A stretch of 64,000 nt of DNA from Mytilisepta virgata. Taxonomy: Eukaryota; Mollusca; Bivalvia; Mytilida; Mytilidae. A program made the translations under genes and the position numbers. The first letter of the stretch is position 1. Each line of letters starts with the position of its first letter. Below, one piece after another: positions 1-12,758 of the stretch. The stretch lies in contig CM051517.1 in assembly GCA_028015205.1 (NCBI GenBank), forward strand, positions 59,023,455 through 59,087,454. Direction: 5' to 3'. The notes under the pieces are model-generated. The model was not told the DNA's origin. It ran no database searches and worked only from the letters and a program-made list of their open reading frames with translations.

Positions 1-1231
1 TGTGAGATGATGTTGTCTTTTCTCAGTTTACGGCTTATCTCTCGTATGTCACGGCACTGTATGTTTTCTGCAAGATCTGATATTTGTAAATAATTTTCAT
101 CATTAAAGAGAAACTAACAGCTAAAAGTCTGGCAAAAGGACAAAATAGAAAATATATAGTTGATAAAAATAAATATTTATCAACATTAATAAAACGAGAC
201 CAAATTGAGATAAAATGGCTGAATAATTACTCTGTCACTTCTTATTCGCAAGGGGAAGGTCGATTGGCTGATTCTTGCACTGTGTTACTTTATTGGAAAA
301 TTTTATGTAAACATTTCAAAATAGAAATTGTAAAAATTTCGAAAAACGCAATTTTCCCTCCAAAATTACAAAACTGTACAAGACTTAAATTCTTTTCGTA
401 ATTTTTGTGAATTTCAACTTTAAAATATTAAATTATGTTTAATTTTTTTTTCAGAAACCTCGAGAAAAAAGAATATATAGTGGTTCTTTGCTCAGAAATT
501 GAACTGATTCTTAATACCGATTGCCAAATTAAAAAACTTTGTTTTGAATATCACTAAAGGTTTATTGGTATTGTATGAATTAATATCTGTGGTTACGAGC
601 ACCTAAAAAGGGAAAAATATCTTCGAAATACGTACCTCAGATTTGGGTGTCTGATAATCCTTTTGTTCTGCAACTGACTGGAAATTAAGTTTGACAGTGA
701 AAAACAACTTTATATGATTAGAATTAGAATCTTGATGGATGAATTGTACTTCTCATACAGTACTCAAAGGTTTTGTAGTGAATATTTGATTTCAACTTCA
801 AAGATCTGACAACCTATGGTCGTAGTATTATTTCCATTGCTGTCGTTAATTTTACAATGTAATCAACATCATCTTGTATCACACAATCTATAATTAAGGA
901 AGATCAGAATATTGTTTTAGTTATAAAATGTACATGTATTGGAGAAACGAAGAAATGTGCACTTTAAAGTAATGTAGGCGTACAGTCAGAGACTTCAATT
1001 GATCCATTAACAAGAAATCAAATTATATAATAATTTGATACGAAAATAAATACTTTGTCTTGTATTAGGATCGAAAAATGCAAGTTTTTTCTCCAACAAT
1101 GGGCGAAACTGTAAATTAACATTAAAACTATAGCTATTACTGCAATTTTCAGACAAAGATAAATTACATATCAGAATGCATAATCAAGAAGGAATGTCTG
1201 TTTCTTTTGTTAGATTTTTTTTAGGGGATTG
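1..1231. other. AT-rich intergenic, nothing recognised
   Basis: No exon-like ORF, RNA gene or clear repeat seen. Confidence 0.5.
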
Positions 1232-1468
1232 CATCCTCCAAAGTCAGGGTTTGGCAAGACTTCCTTTTGGCACCCCTTGTGCGTATGTCTATGCTTATTC
1301 CGTCAACCAAGGGTGCCAAAAGGAAGTCTTTCCCGATTTTCATTGGTACTTCTCAAAGTCAAAAGAGAATCAATTTGCGTCGTAGGCGGCGACCCGCAAA
1401 ATATGAATGTGTGATGTCAGGGGTTTGTAGGAACGAACGTGGATACAACACCCTGACTTGGGAGGATG
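1232..1468. mobile_element. hAT-like MITE, copy 1
   Basis: Ends CATCCTCC and GGAGGATG, with subterminal inverted repeats containing AGTCAGGGTTT and AAACCCTGACT-like blocks. Flanking 8-mers GGGGATTG and GAAGATTG match at 6 of 8. No transposase. Confidence 0.55.
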
Positions 1469-4152
1469 GAAGATTGCAGATTTTATTTTATTTTAGGAAA
1501 TGCCTTTCGTTGGCTTTTTTTAATGAAACTTTGTAGTATCATTAGCTTGTATAAAATTAGATAGGATTGATCCTTTTGTGTTCTTGGTAATAAGTTAAAC
1601 TTGTATTGCATTATCTCGACAGAAACACTTAGGGTTAGATCTTATTTCTTTTAATTGTTTATACAACAAAGCTATTTTGCTAAAACGGCCCAGAGTGAGA
1701 CTAAAATTATAAGCACTACAAAATTTGAAGTAGCAAGTTATTTTCAAACGACGATAAGATAGCAAAATCAAAATTAAGAAACGTATAACGGCTATAAATA
1801 AATCAGAACCTAACATCGGTTTTTCCCAGGCAACATTCAAACTTGAACTATTTCCCCTGTTAAAACATGTTTTTTCATACAGTCTGTTTTATTTATGTTG
1901 TCTTTTGTTTTCGTCCTTTTCTTCGGTATTGTTTGTATTTTTCACTTTCATTTAAAAAAAAATCATATCACCTGAACTTTTAATCTTCGAGGAAATCGAA
2001 AGCTTTTTGACAATGATTTGATTAACAATTCATCGTATTTATAATCGTTCTATTATTGTTGAAGTACATCACCCTAATAATGAATATAATGCTTTGGTAA
2101 TTATCAAATGATTATTTGGCAGACGAACAAATCCACTTCCGGGCTTGCACGCGCTGCTTCTGAAGACGAACATTGCTAACGAGAACAACATATCCGACAA
2201 AGATTTTTACTATACTTACAAAACCAGATTTTAATTTACGCAGCGCTAGGTTAGATTTTGGTAAAAATAAGGAAAACAGAATTAAAGAAGAATCCAGCAA
2301 TTATTAGTATATCGCAGTTGGAATCTGGCAGCCATGAAGTGCAGCTTAATACCGTAAGTTGCAATCGTTCGTTATTATCAGCGACGATGCATAATTCCCG
2401 AATGATGAAACAGAAAGTATTGGGGTATATATTTGAGAAATAAATTAATTAAGACGTTAGCAGAAATATGTATTTTTATATGATGAATAACGCCACGATG
2501 TTATCTATGGATTTGGCGATGATGAATTATCTTGTTGGCAGTATATGCTTCATCTAACGCGAACTGTCTGAATACCGTAATCCCAGAACACAAACATTAT
2601 ACAACATATTGCGCAATAGCTTTCATTAATCAGTTTTCATTTACTTCTCTGTTTCTAGCGAAACATTTTAAAGATTCCGTGCTATTTTAGACATAGTACC
2701 GATCACCAGACAACGTAGGAAGTTATAATGAAACATTTATAAGCGGTAATTGCAGGAAAAGAATCTTTAAAGAATGCAAGTAAGAGGCATAATTGTCATA
2801 ATTGTACTTGATTAAGGCAAATAACACAGAGTACTTATCTGTATCTTTATTTTCATAAGTAAATTAAATAATAAATAAAGTCACTCCTGGGTTTTGTGGG
2901 AGTTCAAATCACAAGGACCCGACTTCGTGATACTTATTTATTATTATTTGATTTTTTTGTTGTCGTCTTATTTCATCAGTACTTTTAAGAGATGTTTACC
3001 ATAAAAACGAATATTCTGCGTTTATTATCAATGTGCTATATACTATACACGTCCTTATACAAAAATAAAAAACAAAAACCAAAAAATTGGACCACTTTCC
3101 AAAACTGTGCTTTACTTGGCACAATTTTTCTGTCTTTCATAGGAATAAATCAGCAGAAATTTGATATTGATTTCCAACAAATTAACAGCTTAAAATAAAC
3201 AGTGAGAGAAAACCGATTGGCAAACGTTATCGGATAACTGGAGAGAAAAAGATTAGGAGCAAGGCAAGAAGAGTTAGAATTATAAGCAAAATATAAAAAA
3301 AACAGATGAGCTGTACACGACCCTTGTCAAATAAAAAAAAATGTAAACATACAAGCACCGGAAATTAAGCAGTTTCTGAAGAAGACAGTTTGGATTTACC
3401 TCGTGTTATGTCAATTTTATGAATGAGAACAGGAATAAATACAAGTTTGAAAAGCAAGCTATGTGATTTTATTTCTTCTCATATATAAGGATAACAGAGA
3501 ATGACATTCATGGTCTTTTTGCCGAGTAATAACTAACAACATGCATGTGTACACATCATAAACAATAAAGACAAATTATAGCATGTTCATTCAAGAACAT
3601 GGAATTAATTAGCACAAGTACATGTGCACATGTCTCAAAAAGTATAGCTTATTCAATACTAATCAAGTAACTTGTACTACCGCAATAAAAAAAAAGTTAT
3701 CCTTCCAAAATTTGTAATTGTCTCCCTTTGGTTGTGGGGGTTAAAGTGGTGATCTCCCCTGAGTAGCCTTGTTTATATAAGGGAGATAACTTACTAATTG
3801 ATTGAATTCCTTTAATTTTTAGAATTCTGGGAATAAAGTAAAATTCTATATAAAAGTGAATTATGTACATTTGAAAATCGTTTAATAGACTTCTCCGCTC
3901 ACATGAAATTAGAATTTGAGGTTATTCAAATTTATGGTCGCAAATTTACGCGAAGTCAGTATGACTGAACATGGATTTTTAAATTTCAATTTACTTTATT
4001 TAATTTTGAAAGTAACGAGTGAAAGAAATGTTGAAAAATACAAAGACCTATTTGACAAAAATATTTTGCAAGATAAATATAAAGTGCCATGTCTTTGACA
4101 GACTTCATTAATTTGGGATATTGAAATTAATTTTCGAAACGTTACTTTCTGA
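1469..4152. other. Intergenic, nothing recognised
   Basis: Only short AT-rich ORFs. A GTCTCCCTTT / AAGGGAGATAA inverted pair at about 3720-3790 is the only local structure seen. Confidence 0.5.
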
Positions 4153-4430
4153 TTCTTCTATTGTACCCAATCCATTCGATAGTCTATAAATTAGCTGTGT
4201 AATGTCTATTTGTTCAACATTTGTCACTTGAAATTCAAAGATATCTTGTCACTGCAATGTCCTAAAATTATAAACCATTAAATTGTCAATAAAATTAAAA
4301 TTTACGAGAAACAGAAACACTTCATACAAAAGAGTAATGTCCATGTTTTCCGCATAATCATGCGTTAAACAATATTTTATTGTGGAATGTGACAGAAAAT
4401 GTATTCGGTTCTGATCAGAAAAGTAGATAC
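4153..4430. repeat. Dispersed repeat A, copy 1
   Basis: Aligns by eye with 10694-10970 over about 275 bp: shared blocks include TTCTATTGTAC, AATCCATTCGATA, CAATAAAATTA, TACAAAAGA, TTTTATTGT and AATGTGACTGAAAATGTAT-like sequence. Non-coding, family unknown. Confidence 0.55.
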
Positions 4431-4822
4431 ATGTTAAAGGGTCATTTACAGCATGACAACACGATTGTTTTTCACCTTGGGGAATTTACAAAATCAAAAA
4501 AATTTTATTTGATACATTGGCATACATGTGTATTAACATTTACCATTCCATAACAGATTCGCTTATAATTGTCTGGTGGGTTGCTTTTAATTTGAAATAA
4601 TACATATATATTCAATGATACCAGTTATGATGCTGTGTATACGCATATGTCAACTAACCATGTTTCATCTGTGATGCACAATGCCAAAAATATGTAATGC
4701 TGAAAGTCTTAATATTGCGGAGTAGATTAAAAAAAAGTGGCATAAAAACTCAAAATATTGTTCTTATCTCTAATAAAAAATCACAATGAGATTAACCGAA
4801 AAATATTTATGGGCATTAAGCT

Positions 4823-5081
4823 CATCCTCCCAAGTCAGGGTTTTGTATCCACTTTCGTTCCTACAAACCCCTGACATCACACATTCATATTTTACGGGTC
4901 GGAAGTGAACGATTTTCATTGGTTACTTTTCTAGGTCAAAAGAGAATCCATTTGCGTCGTAGGTAGAATTTTCTAGTTCACACAACCAAGCGGCGATACG
5001 TTCGACCCGCGAAATATGAATGTGTGATGTCGGGGGTTTGTAGGAACAAACGTGGATACAAAACCCTGACTTGGGAGGATG
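4823..5081. mobile_element. hAT-like MITE, copy 2 (best preserved)
   Basis: About 50-bp inverted terminal repeats starting CATCCTCCCAAGTCAGGG and ending in its complement. Flanked by ATTAAGCT (4815-4822) and ATTTAGCT (5082-5089), an 8-bp duplication with one mismatch, the length typical of hAT elements. Non-coding. Confidence 0.7.
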
Positions 5082-5358
5082 ATTTAGCTATGCCTAAAGG
5101 AAATACTCCTTATTATATAAAATAAAATTTTATAATTTTAAAACAATTGTGAATAAAATTGCTAGCTACTAGGCTGGTGGTATCCTTGGGTATGATATAT
5201 TTACTCAGAAGATAATTATGGTAGGGTCATAGTCAAACCATTTTTTTGAGGATTTAGGATTCATCACATGCAGGGCGAACAAGAGATATTTGTATCCCAC
5301 AATTAAAAACCTTCGGTTGTTATACGATAATGAGGATGTGGGTATATTCATAGTTCAG

Positions 5359-5585
5359 AAAATATGGCAGTTTATCCTTCAGCTGACGTAAAATGTCTTT
5401 TATTGAAATCCAGTAATAAAATCAGCAAATAACATGTTACATAATATTTGTCTCTTCTGATAAGCTGTCATTTTAAGAATAATGTACTATTCTTGGACAA
5501 CTATTTATTGGCTTTCTTAGCATTATAAAAGATATGTCATATCTATTTTAATACATCAGATTTGCTTTTCGAATGATTGGTACAA
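5359..5585. repeat. Dispersed repeat B, copy 1
   Basis: Matches 6740-6965: GGCAGTTTATCCTTCAGCTG, ATAACATGTTACATAATATT, TGGACAACTATTTATTGGC and TGTCATATCTATTTTAATAC recur with small changes. The copies are about 1.38 kb apart in the same orientation. Confidence 0.65.
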
Positions 5586-6107
5586 TGTTTTTGTCAAATC
5601 ATCATTGCAAAATAAATATTTTATGCCATCTTGCCAACTAGAGAAAAAAGATTGCTTCGGTGTTATTTGTCCAAGAGAAACCATTCATGCAATAAATGAA
5701 TAAAACAAAAACAAAAACAAAATGAACATAGCTTGTATTTTACATGCAAATATGGAAGAAAAACTGTACACTGAGCAAGATTAAGACGGCCTTAGCTATA
5801 AGCGACACAAACCCATTACCGCATTGCTTACCAATTATACCAATTTATCGTGTTTCCCCATGGCTATATCGACCTGCTGAGGCCGTCAGAATTTCCCGTA
5901 TTTCGGCACTGTGACGTCGTAAAGAGTTGACCCGACCCTAATATGAGCTGACCCGAATATATCAGCGACGTCATAATGTTTGACCCAACGTTGACCCGAA
6001 TATATCAGGAAAACATCCGGTTATAGGCAGATGGTCATTGAAAAGTAAGAAATTCCATTAAGATTGCTAGTTAACAATACGATAAATTTATTATCAAGTT
6101 TTCTTCA

Positions 6108-6235
6108 AACAAATATTGTAAAATATAAGCCGCTCGATACAATATGAAGCTTTTTAGCTCGTTCGCTACGCTCACTCGCCGAAAAAGCTTCACATTGTGT
6201 CTCGCGGCTGATATTTTACGATATACGTTTGCAGA
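6108..6235. repeat. Large inverted repeat (hairpin), arms about 47 bp
   Basis: The left arm (ATTGTAAAATATAAGCCGC ... GAAGCTTTTT) is mirrored by AAAAAGCTTCACATTGTG ... ATATTTTACGATATACG. The spacer itself holds GAGC/GCTC-like short palindromes (AGCTCGTTCGCTACGCTCACTC). Probably a foldback element. Confidence 0.55.
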
Positions 6236-6259
6236 AAACCTGATAATATGTACATATAA

Positions 6260-6560
6260 AGGTGTTGTGATATAGCTATTTTAGTGGTTAGCTCATCGGA
6301 CTACGACGCTTAAGGTCCCTGAATCTATTCCTGTTCGGGCTGAAAATGTCAGGGATCGAATTTGCGAAGCTATATCGACACCATTTGCGAGGACGGTCAG
6401 ATGGGGACGAAAAATGACTGTCTTGTGTTAAGGTAGAATGTTAAAGACTCCCCTGTAGATGTCGAAAATGCTACTACAGGGGCGGTTCTCGCACCAACCA
6501 AGAAGAGAGGGATTAGCAGAAGCTGATATAACTTGTTTCCCAATCCACTATAAATGAATA
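6260..6560 (+). mobile_element. tRNA-like SINE candidate
   Basis: Begins with TTTTAGTGGTTAGCTCATCGG (A-box-like) and later CCTGTTCGGGCT (weak B-box-like), then a long non-coding body ending near CCCAATCCACTATAAATG. No clear target duplication found. Confidence 0.3.
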
Positions 6561-6739
6561 AGTTTAACCCATAGTCAAAGATATTTGTTTTAGGATTTTA
6601 TATTCAGCACCAGAATAACTGTAAAACTATTTAGGTATTTAAGTACACTATTTCTTTGCAACAGTTAACTCAATATAACCATTTCCGGTCGTTTGTTATA
6701 AGGCAATGATTGCTATATTCGTATTTCTATATGAAAATA

Positions 6740-6965
6740 TTCAGGAAATATGGCCATTTATCCTTCAGTTGACGTAAGCTGTCTGAAATTCAAATCCAGC
6801 AATAAAATTAGCACATAACATGTTGCATAATATTTGATGAATTTCTTCTCTAGTTGACATTTTAAGAATTATGTACTATTTTTTGGACAACTATTTATCG
6901 GCTTTCTAAGGATTAAAAAAAATTTGTCATATCTATTTTGATACATCAGATTGGCATTTCAACAG
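6740..6965. repeat. Dispersed repeat B, copy 2
   Basis: Second copy of the 5359-5585 segment; either a segmental duplication or two insertions of one family. Confidence 0.65.
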
Positions 6966-7236
6966 ATAGATCAATTCTTCACCGCAAATCTGGGAATCTG
7001 GTAATGTTTTATGGTTGATATACATTGCTTTCCAGGAATAAAACATAATCCAAGTGAAAATCGCTTCTATGGTACCTTCAAAGATGGACGAATTACTTAA
7101 GAGCATCACAGAGACGACCGAAAACTAGGGGCGACACAGACGCATTACTTGCCAATTATCGAAATAAACTGCCAAATTTCCTCTTTAAACACACAGCTAA
7201 AAGAAGGACGAATGATTAATGAAGAGGCTAATTAGA

Positions 7237-7562
7237 AACGATAGATGGATGGATAAATTGTTGTTTAACGTTCAGTGGCAGCCAGGTGCATATCAGGACG
7301 AGAACATGTTGATATGATTATGAATATGATCCCTGCTTTGTACTAGACCGACACGCTGAGTCGGATGCTCACGAGGTAACTGTCTGCATGAAGACATATC
7401 AACCCAACCCGTAGATCGTTGCTCTTGCTCCTAGATGCCGCATGCTTGGCGGAGAAGCAGCAGATACTAATTTTAATGTCTTTGGTTTGGCCCGGTCGGG
7501 GATCGAACCCCCGACCTTTCGCGCTCGAGGCGAGCACGCTACCACGAGAACACCGAGGCGGT
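7237..7562 (-). mobile_element. tRNA-derived SINE family 1, copy 1
   Basis: On the minus strand a tRNA-like head (7562 to about 7490, CCGCCTCGGTG..., B box GGTTCGATCCC-like) leads into a body that ends in TTTAT..CCATCC at 7244. TAATTAGA flanks it at 7229-7236 and 7563-7570. Confidence 0.65.
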
Positions 7563-7798
7563 TAATTAGATGCATGTAATACTGGAACATTATACATAAA
7601 GCAAGTAAACAATCTTCTTTTCCTGTTATTCAGCAATAAGCCAAAAGCCCATACATTACGGTACTAATTGCCATTTACCGATAATCGCTACAAATGTGAC
7701 GTTTTTTTTACTCTTTGGGAGGGAGCGTATTAATAAATGATGAAGTAACCTCGTACAATCATACTAACTGGTTTCAGTACCCATAAAAAAGATTAACA

Positions 7799-7983
7799 AT
7801 GACATACCAATCAATCAAAGCAACCCAACTGATAGAACTCCGGACAAAAAATAACATTAAAGAGCACAAAACACAAACATAAACACAACAGAGAGCCATG
7901 TTTTCTTTTTTGTGCTCTTTTATGTTATATTGAGTCCGGTGTTATGTCTGTTGAGTGGAGTTGATTGATTTGTATGTCATTGT
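7799..7983. mobile_element. Foldback MITE with about 75-bp inverted arms
   Basis: Left arm runs from AATGACATACCAATCAATC to GAGCACAAAA; the right arm is its inverted, diverged copy ending GTATGTCATTG. Related arm fragments are at 13625-13725 and 40465-40565. Confidence 0.6.
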
Positions 7984-8159
7984 CGACCTTCCCTGATATT
8001 CATTTTGTTGTTTAAATGAAGCATGAGAAAAATACAGTAGGGAAACGCTGGAATTAAACCAGAGCCTCCATCGAGCCGGAATCGCTCTCCTGGATTTTAG
8101 GTGACCACAACTGACAAAGCGCTTCTAGATAAGTTATGTAAAGATTTATTCCAGTGTCC

Positions 8160-9486
8160 AATGTTAAAAATGTTAAACTAAGTCCAGCTGTGGCAGCTAG
8201 CTTGGATTTCGATAGGCACGAAATTATAACTTTTGTAGCAGACATTTATCCAGGGATCTTTATGCAACAAAAACATTTCAATTGGCTTAGTATTATCTGA
8301 AAAGAAGACCATTGTACAAATTTCCCAATAGGGTCCAATGTAAAACTAATCTGGATAGGCATAAAAAAACATTACTATTGTAGAGGTTCATGCAATGCTT
8401 GTTCATACATAAAAATATTTCAATAGGCTTGGTAGTTTCTGACAAGAAGACTTTTGTACAAATTTCCCTTAGCGTTCAATGTTAAACTAAGTCTGTCTGT
8501 GGCGGTCATATTGAATTTCCGATCAGCACAAAAAATATAAGTTTTGTAGAGGTTCATCCAATCCTTGTTCATACATAAAATATTTCAATTGGCTTGGTAG
8601 TTTCTGACAAGAGGACCTTTGTACAAATTTTCCATAGGGTTCAATGTTAAACCAAGTCTGGCTGTGGTGGCCATATTGAATTTCCAATCGGCACATAAAA
8701 AATAATTTTGTAGTGGTGTATCAAATGATCATTCACACATCAAAACATTTCAATTGGCTTAGTAGTTTCTGACAAGACCTTTGTACAAAATTCCCCATAA
8801 TCTCCGATGTTAAACTAAGTCGTGGCGGCCATCTTGAATTTCCGATCGGCACAAAAAGCATGCCTTTTGTAGAGGTTCATCCATGCTTGTTCATACATAA
8901 AAACATTTCAATTGGCTTGGTGGTTTCTGACAAGAAGACCTTTATACAAATTTCCCCATAGGGTCCAATGTTAAACTAAGTCCGGCTGTGGCGGCCGTCT
9001 TGAATTTCTGATCGGCACATAAAACATATATTTTGTAGTGGTCTATCAAATGATCATTCACATATCAAAACATTTCAAATTGCTTGGTAGTTTCTGACAA
9101 GAAGACCTTTGTACAAATTTCCCCATAGAGTCCAATGTTGATTTATTCCGGCTGTGGCGGCCATCTTGATTTTCCGATCGGCCCAAAAAACATAATTCAA
9201 TTGGTTCTGTAGTTTCTGACTAGAAGAGCGTTGAAGATAAGTTCAATCAGAATGAATTATCTGCCTCTGACAGCCATGATGATATCCAATCGGCACAAAA
9301 AACATAATTTTGTACAGAACCATCCAATTAACATTCCTGCCAAGTTTGGTTCAATTTTGACAGGCGGTTTCAGAGAAGAAGATGAAATTGTGAAATGTGG
9401 ACAGACGACGGGCGGACGGACAGACGGACGACGGACGCAAAGTGATGGCAAAAGTTCACATGGCCTTTTAGGCCAGATGAGCTAAA
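8160..9486 (-). mobile_element. Hairpin/GTCC-type element, about 165-bp monomers
   Basis: Tandem diverged monomers carry the motif CATTTCAATTGGCTTGGTAG at 8271, 8413, 8578, 8743, 8901 and 9068 (mostly 158-167 bp apart). Then come GGACGGACAGACGGACG-type repeats (9400-9440) and a terminal imperfect hairpin at about 9456-9481. Read on the minus strand the order is hairpin, GTCC tract, monomers. Confidence 0.65.
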
Positions 9487-9844
9487 AATAAATGGCTGAA
9501 TACATACACATTCTCGACGAGAGTGCAGCAAAAATACATGGAAGTGTTTTTAATTCTACACTGCCTAAGAAATAAAATCACTACTGCCCATTTGATTTTA
9601 GTATTTATTTGTCCTGCTCATTGTCTTGATAGTTTTACTGGACATGAGTTTCCAATCACATTTGCAAATGTCTATGATACCAGGCCTGGGCGCCCTAAAG
9701 AACTATTTTTGCTGAGTAAAGAAAATTTTACTCAAATTCCCATTCTCAGCCAATCACATTCGAGTATCCACATATTTAAGAAAATTCTCAGATTTAAGAA
9801 TATTCTCAACTTTTATGGTGCCCAGGCCAGTTTTAATATATAAG

Positions 9845-10025
9845 TAAAGTCCAGAAATACCAAATGGATATTCGAAGAAGGGGAAAATCGAAGCGACTGA
9901 CAAAACTCCGGAGAACAACAAAGACAAGACCAAAAAAATACAAGCACTACAATTAAAAACTAAAAACATAAGAACATCATGGACCCCACCAAAACACCAG
10001 GGGTGGGTTCATGTGCTCCGGGAGT
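9845..10025. repeat. Dispersed repeat C, copy 1
   Basis: Shares AGAAATACCAAATGGATATT, CGGAGAACAACAAAGACAAG, ACTACAATTAAAAACTAAAA and ATGGACCCCACCAAAA with 22345-22535. Function unknown. Confidence 0.6.
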
Positions 10026-10134
10026 AAGCAGTCTCTGCTTCCAGCAGATATATATGTACATATAATGTCCAAAGATGAAACAATAACCCGGACTGTTGAA
10101 GAGATGAGGCTGAGGTCTCACAAAACATGTTTAA

Positions 10135-10410
10135 CCCAGCCGCATTTTTGTGCCTGTCCCAAGTCAAGAACTTCTAGCCTTTGTTAATCTTGTGTGTTTT
10201 TCGAATTTTGGTTCATTTGTATGTTTCGGCGTTTAGTGTGGCATCCATTTCGCTGAACTAGTATGCACTATTGTTTAGGGGCCAGCTGAAGCCCGCCTCC
10301 GGGTGTGGAATTTTCTTTCTGCGTTGAAGACCCATTGGTAGCTGTTTTCTGCTTTGGTCGGATGTTGTCTCTTCGACACATTCCCCGTTGTCTTTCTCTA
10401 TTCTATTTTA
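10135..10410 (+). repeat. Retroelement-tail-like repeat D, copy 1
   Basis: Ends GGTCGGATGTTGTCTCTTCG ACACATTCCCC and TTTCTCTATTCTATTTTA. The last 100 bp recur inverted at 57948-58048. I recall this tail as frequent in bivalve DNA; its parent element is not visible. Confidence 0.45.
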
Positions 10411-10693
10411 AATATTTTAAAGATAATTATAGCACAAGTGATAAAATATGCATATGAAAAATTTGAAATGTAAAACTGTTGCGAGGGCATTATGCCTTGG
10501 ACCTCTAAGCCTTTTCTCGTCACAATTACACTTTAATAACAAATATACAGCAGCTTTTGAATCCTCATGGGCTTTGGGAAAAATGTGCGATGAAGAGTTT
10601 AATTGACGTAAAGTTTAAACATTAAATTTTGCTAATGTATTTCAAGAATAATATAATATGTCAAATAATTGCAATGCTTTATTAGTTTCGTAT

Positions 10694-10970
10694 ATTTCTA
10701 TTGTACAAAATCCATTCGATACTCGATAAATTAATTGCAGATTGCATGCGTGTTCACCTTTTGTCGCCTATGGTACAAAGATTTGTAGTCACTGCAGTGT
10801 TCCAAAGTTAAGAGTCAAGAAAATATCAATAAAATTAGAATTTATGAGAAAGTGAGAAACTTTATACAAAAGATTAATGTCGAACTTTCTGCAAAATCAT
10901 TCCGGTAAAACAGCGTTTTATTGTAAAATGTGACTGAAAATGTATAGGTTCATTTAAGAAAGGTACGTAG
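10694..10970. repeat. Dispersed repeat A, copy 2
   Basis: Second copy of the 4153-4430 repeat, same orientation and order of blocks. Confidence 0.55.
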
Positions 10971-11454
10971 GCCCTGGTAAGTAGGGTCAATTGCGGTATT
11001 TCGGCAAGACATTTTGACAAATGATATAACAAGAAAATTTGGACACTTCAATAAGTCCTAAAATTATCTGATCATCAAAGATATCGTTAATATTCTGATA
11101 ATTGCTCTCGAAATTTAATCTGTTAGCCTTGGTTAAGGTTAATTTTCAGAAAGAATTGAATAGGTGTTTTATTTATGTTTTCATGCTGTTCATTTGCCTC
11201 TTTTTTGTTGTTTTATTCTACTGTTTATTATTTTCTCTGTATTTTTATTTGTTTCTCTTTATGTTTCATTTAAAAATAAGGTACAGCACCTCTATAAATC
11301 TCTCTCGAAAACTTGAGTGTAATAAAAACCCAGATCAACAGTCATACCAAAGTTCCTTTTAAGTGCTGCAAGCAAGATGAGAAGTTTATACTTTATAAGC
11401 AGAATTTCTCTTTTCTTTTGGATATCTTTGTTGAATTGTAAGGATAATAAAACA

Positions 11455-11765
11455 TTCGTTTAAATCTATGTTTATAAGACTTATGCTAGTTTTAGAGAAT
11501 TTTCTGCTCAACTCTTGAATCGATTCAACAGTTTTATAGTATCCTTTATTGAATGCATAGTTGTACCCAAAGGTTGAAAGAATACAAACAAATAAATAAA
11601 CATAAGTGTTAACTACGAAAGCCCATAAGACTTTTAGCATTTAAATCCGTTTAAACCTATGTTTATAAGACTTATGCTAGTCTTAGAAAATTTTCTGTTC
11701 AACTCTTGAATCGATTCAATAGTCTTTATAAGTGTTTACTACGAAAGCCCATAAGACTTTTAGCG
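11455..11765. repeat. Imperfect tandem duplication with possible dead exon
   Basis: CTATGTTTATAAGACTTATG, CAACTCTTGAATCGATTCAA and CTACGAAAGCCCATAAGACT occur in both halves (11466-11640, 11656-11765), the second half with an internal deletion. The minus strand of the first half is open for 84 codons with a hydrophobic stretch followed by ESIQELSRKFSKTS, faintly like the first membrane segment of an organic-anion transporter. The second copy is frame-broken. I do not call a gene. Confidence 0.6.
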
Positions 11766-12482
11766 TCTGTAACTAAAAGACATTGTCACAGCTACCGTCT
11801 GCAGGCTAAACAATTCGCAACAAAACATTCTCAATTTATTATAAGAACAATAATGGCTTGGGAATATTTATATATATAACAGACATTGTTATACAGTCAT
11901 CCATGTTCATCATCACGCACTATATTCCCTAATTATGACAAAGAGAATGTAAACCTATCTTCCTAGAGCTAAATTGATTAAGACAATGGTAAAATTGTGT
12001 ATCCCTTTTTGATGAATTGCTTGAAGATATTCTCATGATGAATTATGACAGTTAATGTGCCAGGAAAACATGAATTGTCTTAATATTGAAATTCTGTGAG
12101 AATGTTGCGTAACAGCCGTTATTAGCAGTGTCTTTGTCGATTCAGGAAGACTGAAGACTGTCACTACATATGCCAGAATCACAGAATGAAGATAATACAT
12201 GTTTAGCACAGACAAAGGTGTTTTAAGTGAAGAATGTGAACTAATAGACTATATAAACATTATAATCAGACAGAATACGGAAAGAAAATTTCATCGTGGG
12301 GAGTGATTTTACCAAAACTATTTCATTTCATTTTCGAAAAAAAAAGTTTGGAAACAAAAATAATCCCTTTCTACATGTAAATAGGTATTTTAGTGCAGAT
12401 AAATTGAAAAATTGATAGAATAATCGTTCCCGTGCTCGATTATTTGAAGTAGCTCATGTTGTGTCCTCATGAGGACAGTGTT

Positions 12483-12758
12483 AATGGATGGATGAATTAT
12501 TGTTTAACGTCCAGTGGCAACAACGTGCATATCAGGACGAGAACATGTTGTTATGATACTGAATATGATCCCTGCTTTGTACAAGACCGACACGCTAAGT
12601 CGGATTTTTAATGTGCTAGCTCACGAGGTAACTCTCCGCAGGAAGACATATCTCCGCGTACTTGGCGGGGAAGCAGCAAATACCAATTTTAATGTCTTTG
12701 GTTTGACCCGGCCGGGGATCGAACCCGCGACCTTCCGCACTCGGGGCGACGCGGTCTA
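12483..12758 (-). mobile_element. tRNA-derived SINE family 1, copy 2
   Basis: Same family as 7237-7562. The tRNA-like head has lost about 25 bases around the A box. An 11-bp perfect duplication AGGACAGTGTT flanks it (12472-12482 and 12759-12769), so it inserted as a unit. Confidence 0.75.

Noticed and set aside
7490..7562. Possible tRNA gene on the minus strand
   Set aside because: It has A- and B-box-like sequence but the acceptor stem does not pair well, and it is fused to the SINE body found at three other sites.
11386..11640. Organic-anion-transporter-like exon on the minus strand
   Set aside because: The resemblance covers about 20 residues only, the duplicate is broken, and no neighbouring exon was found.
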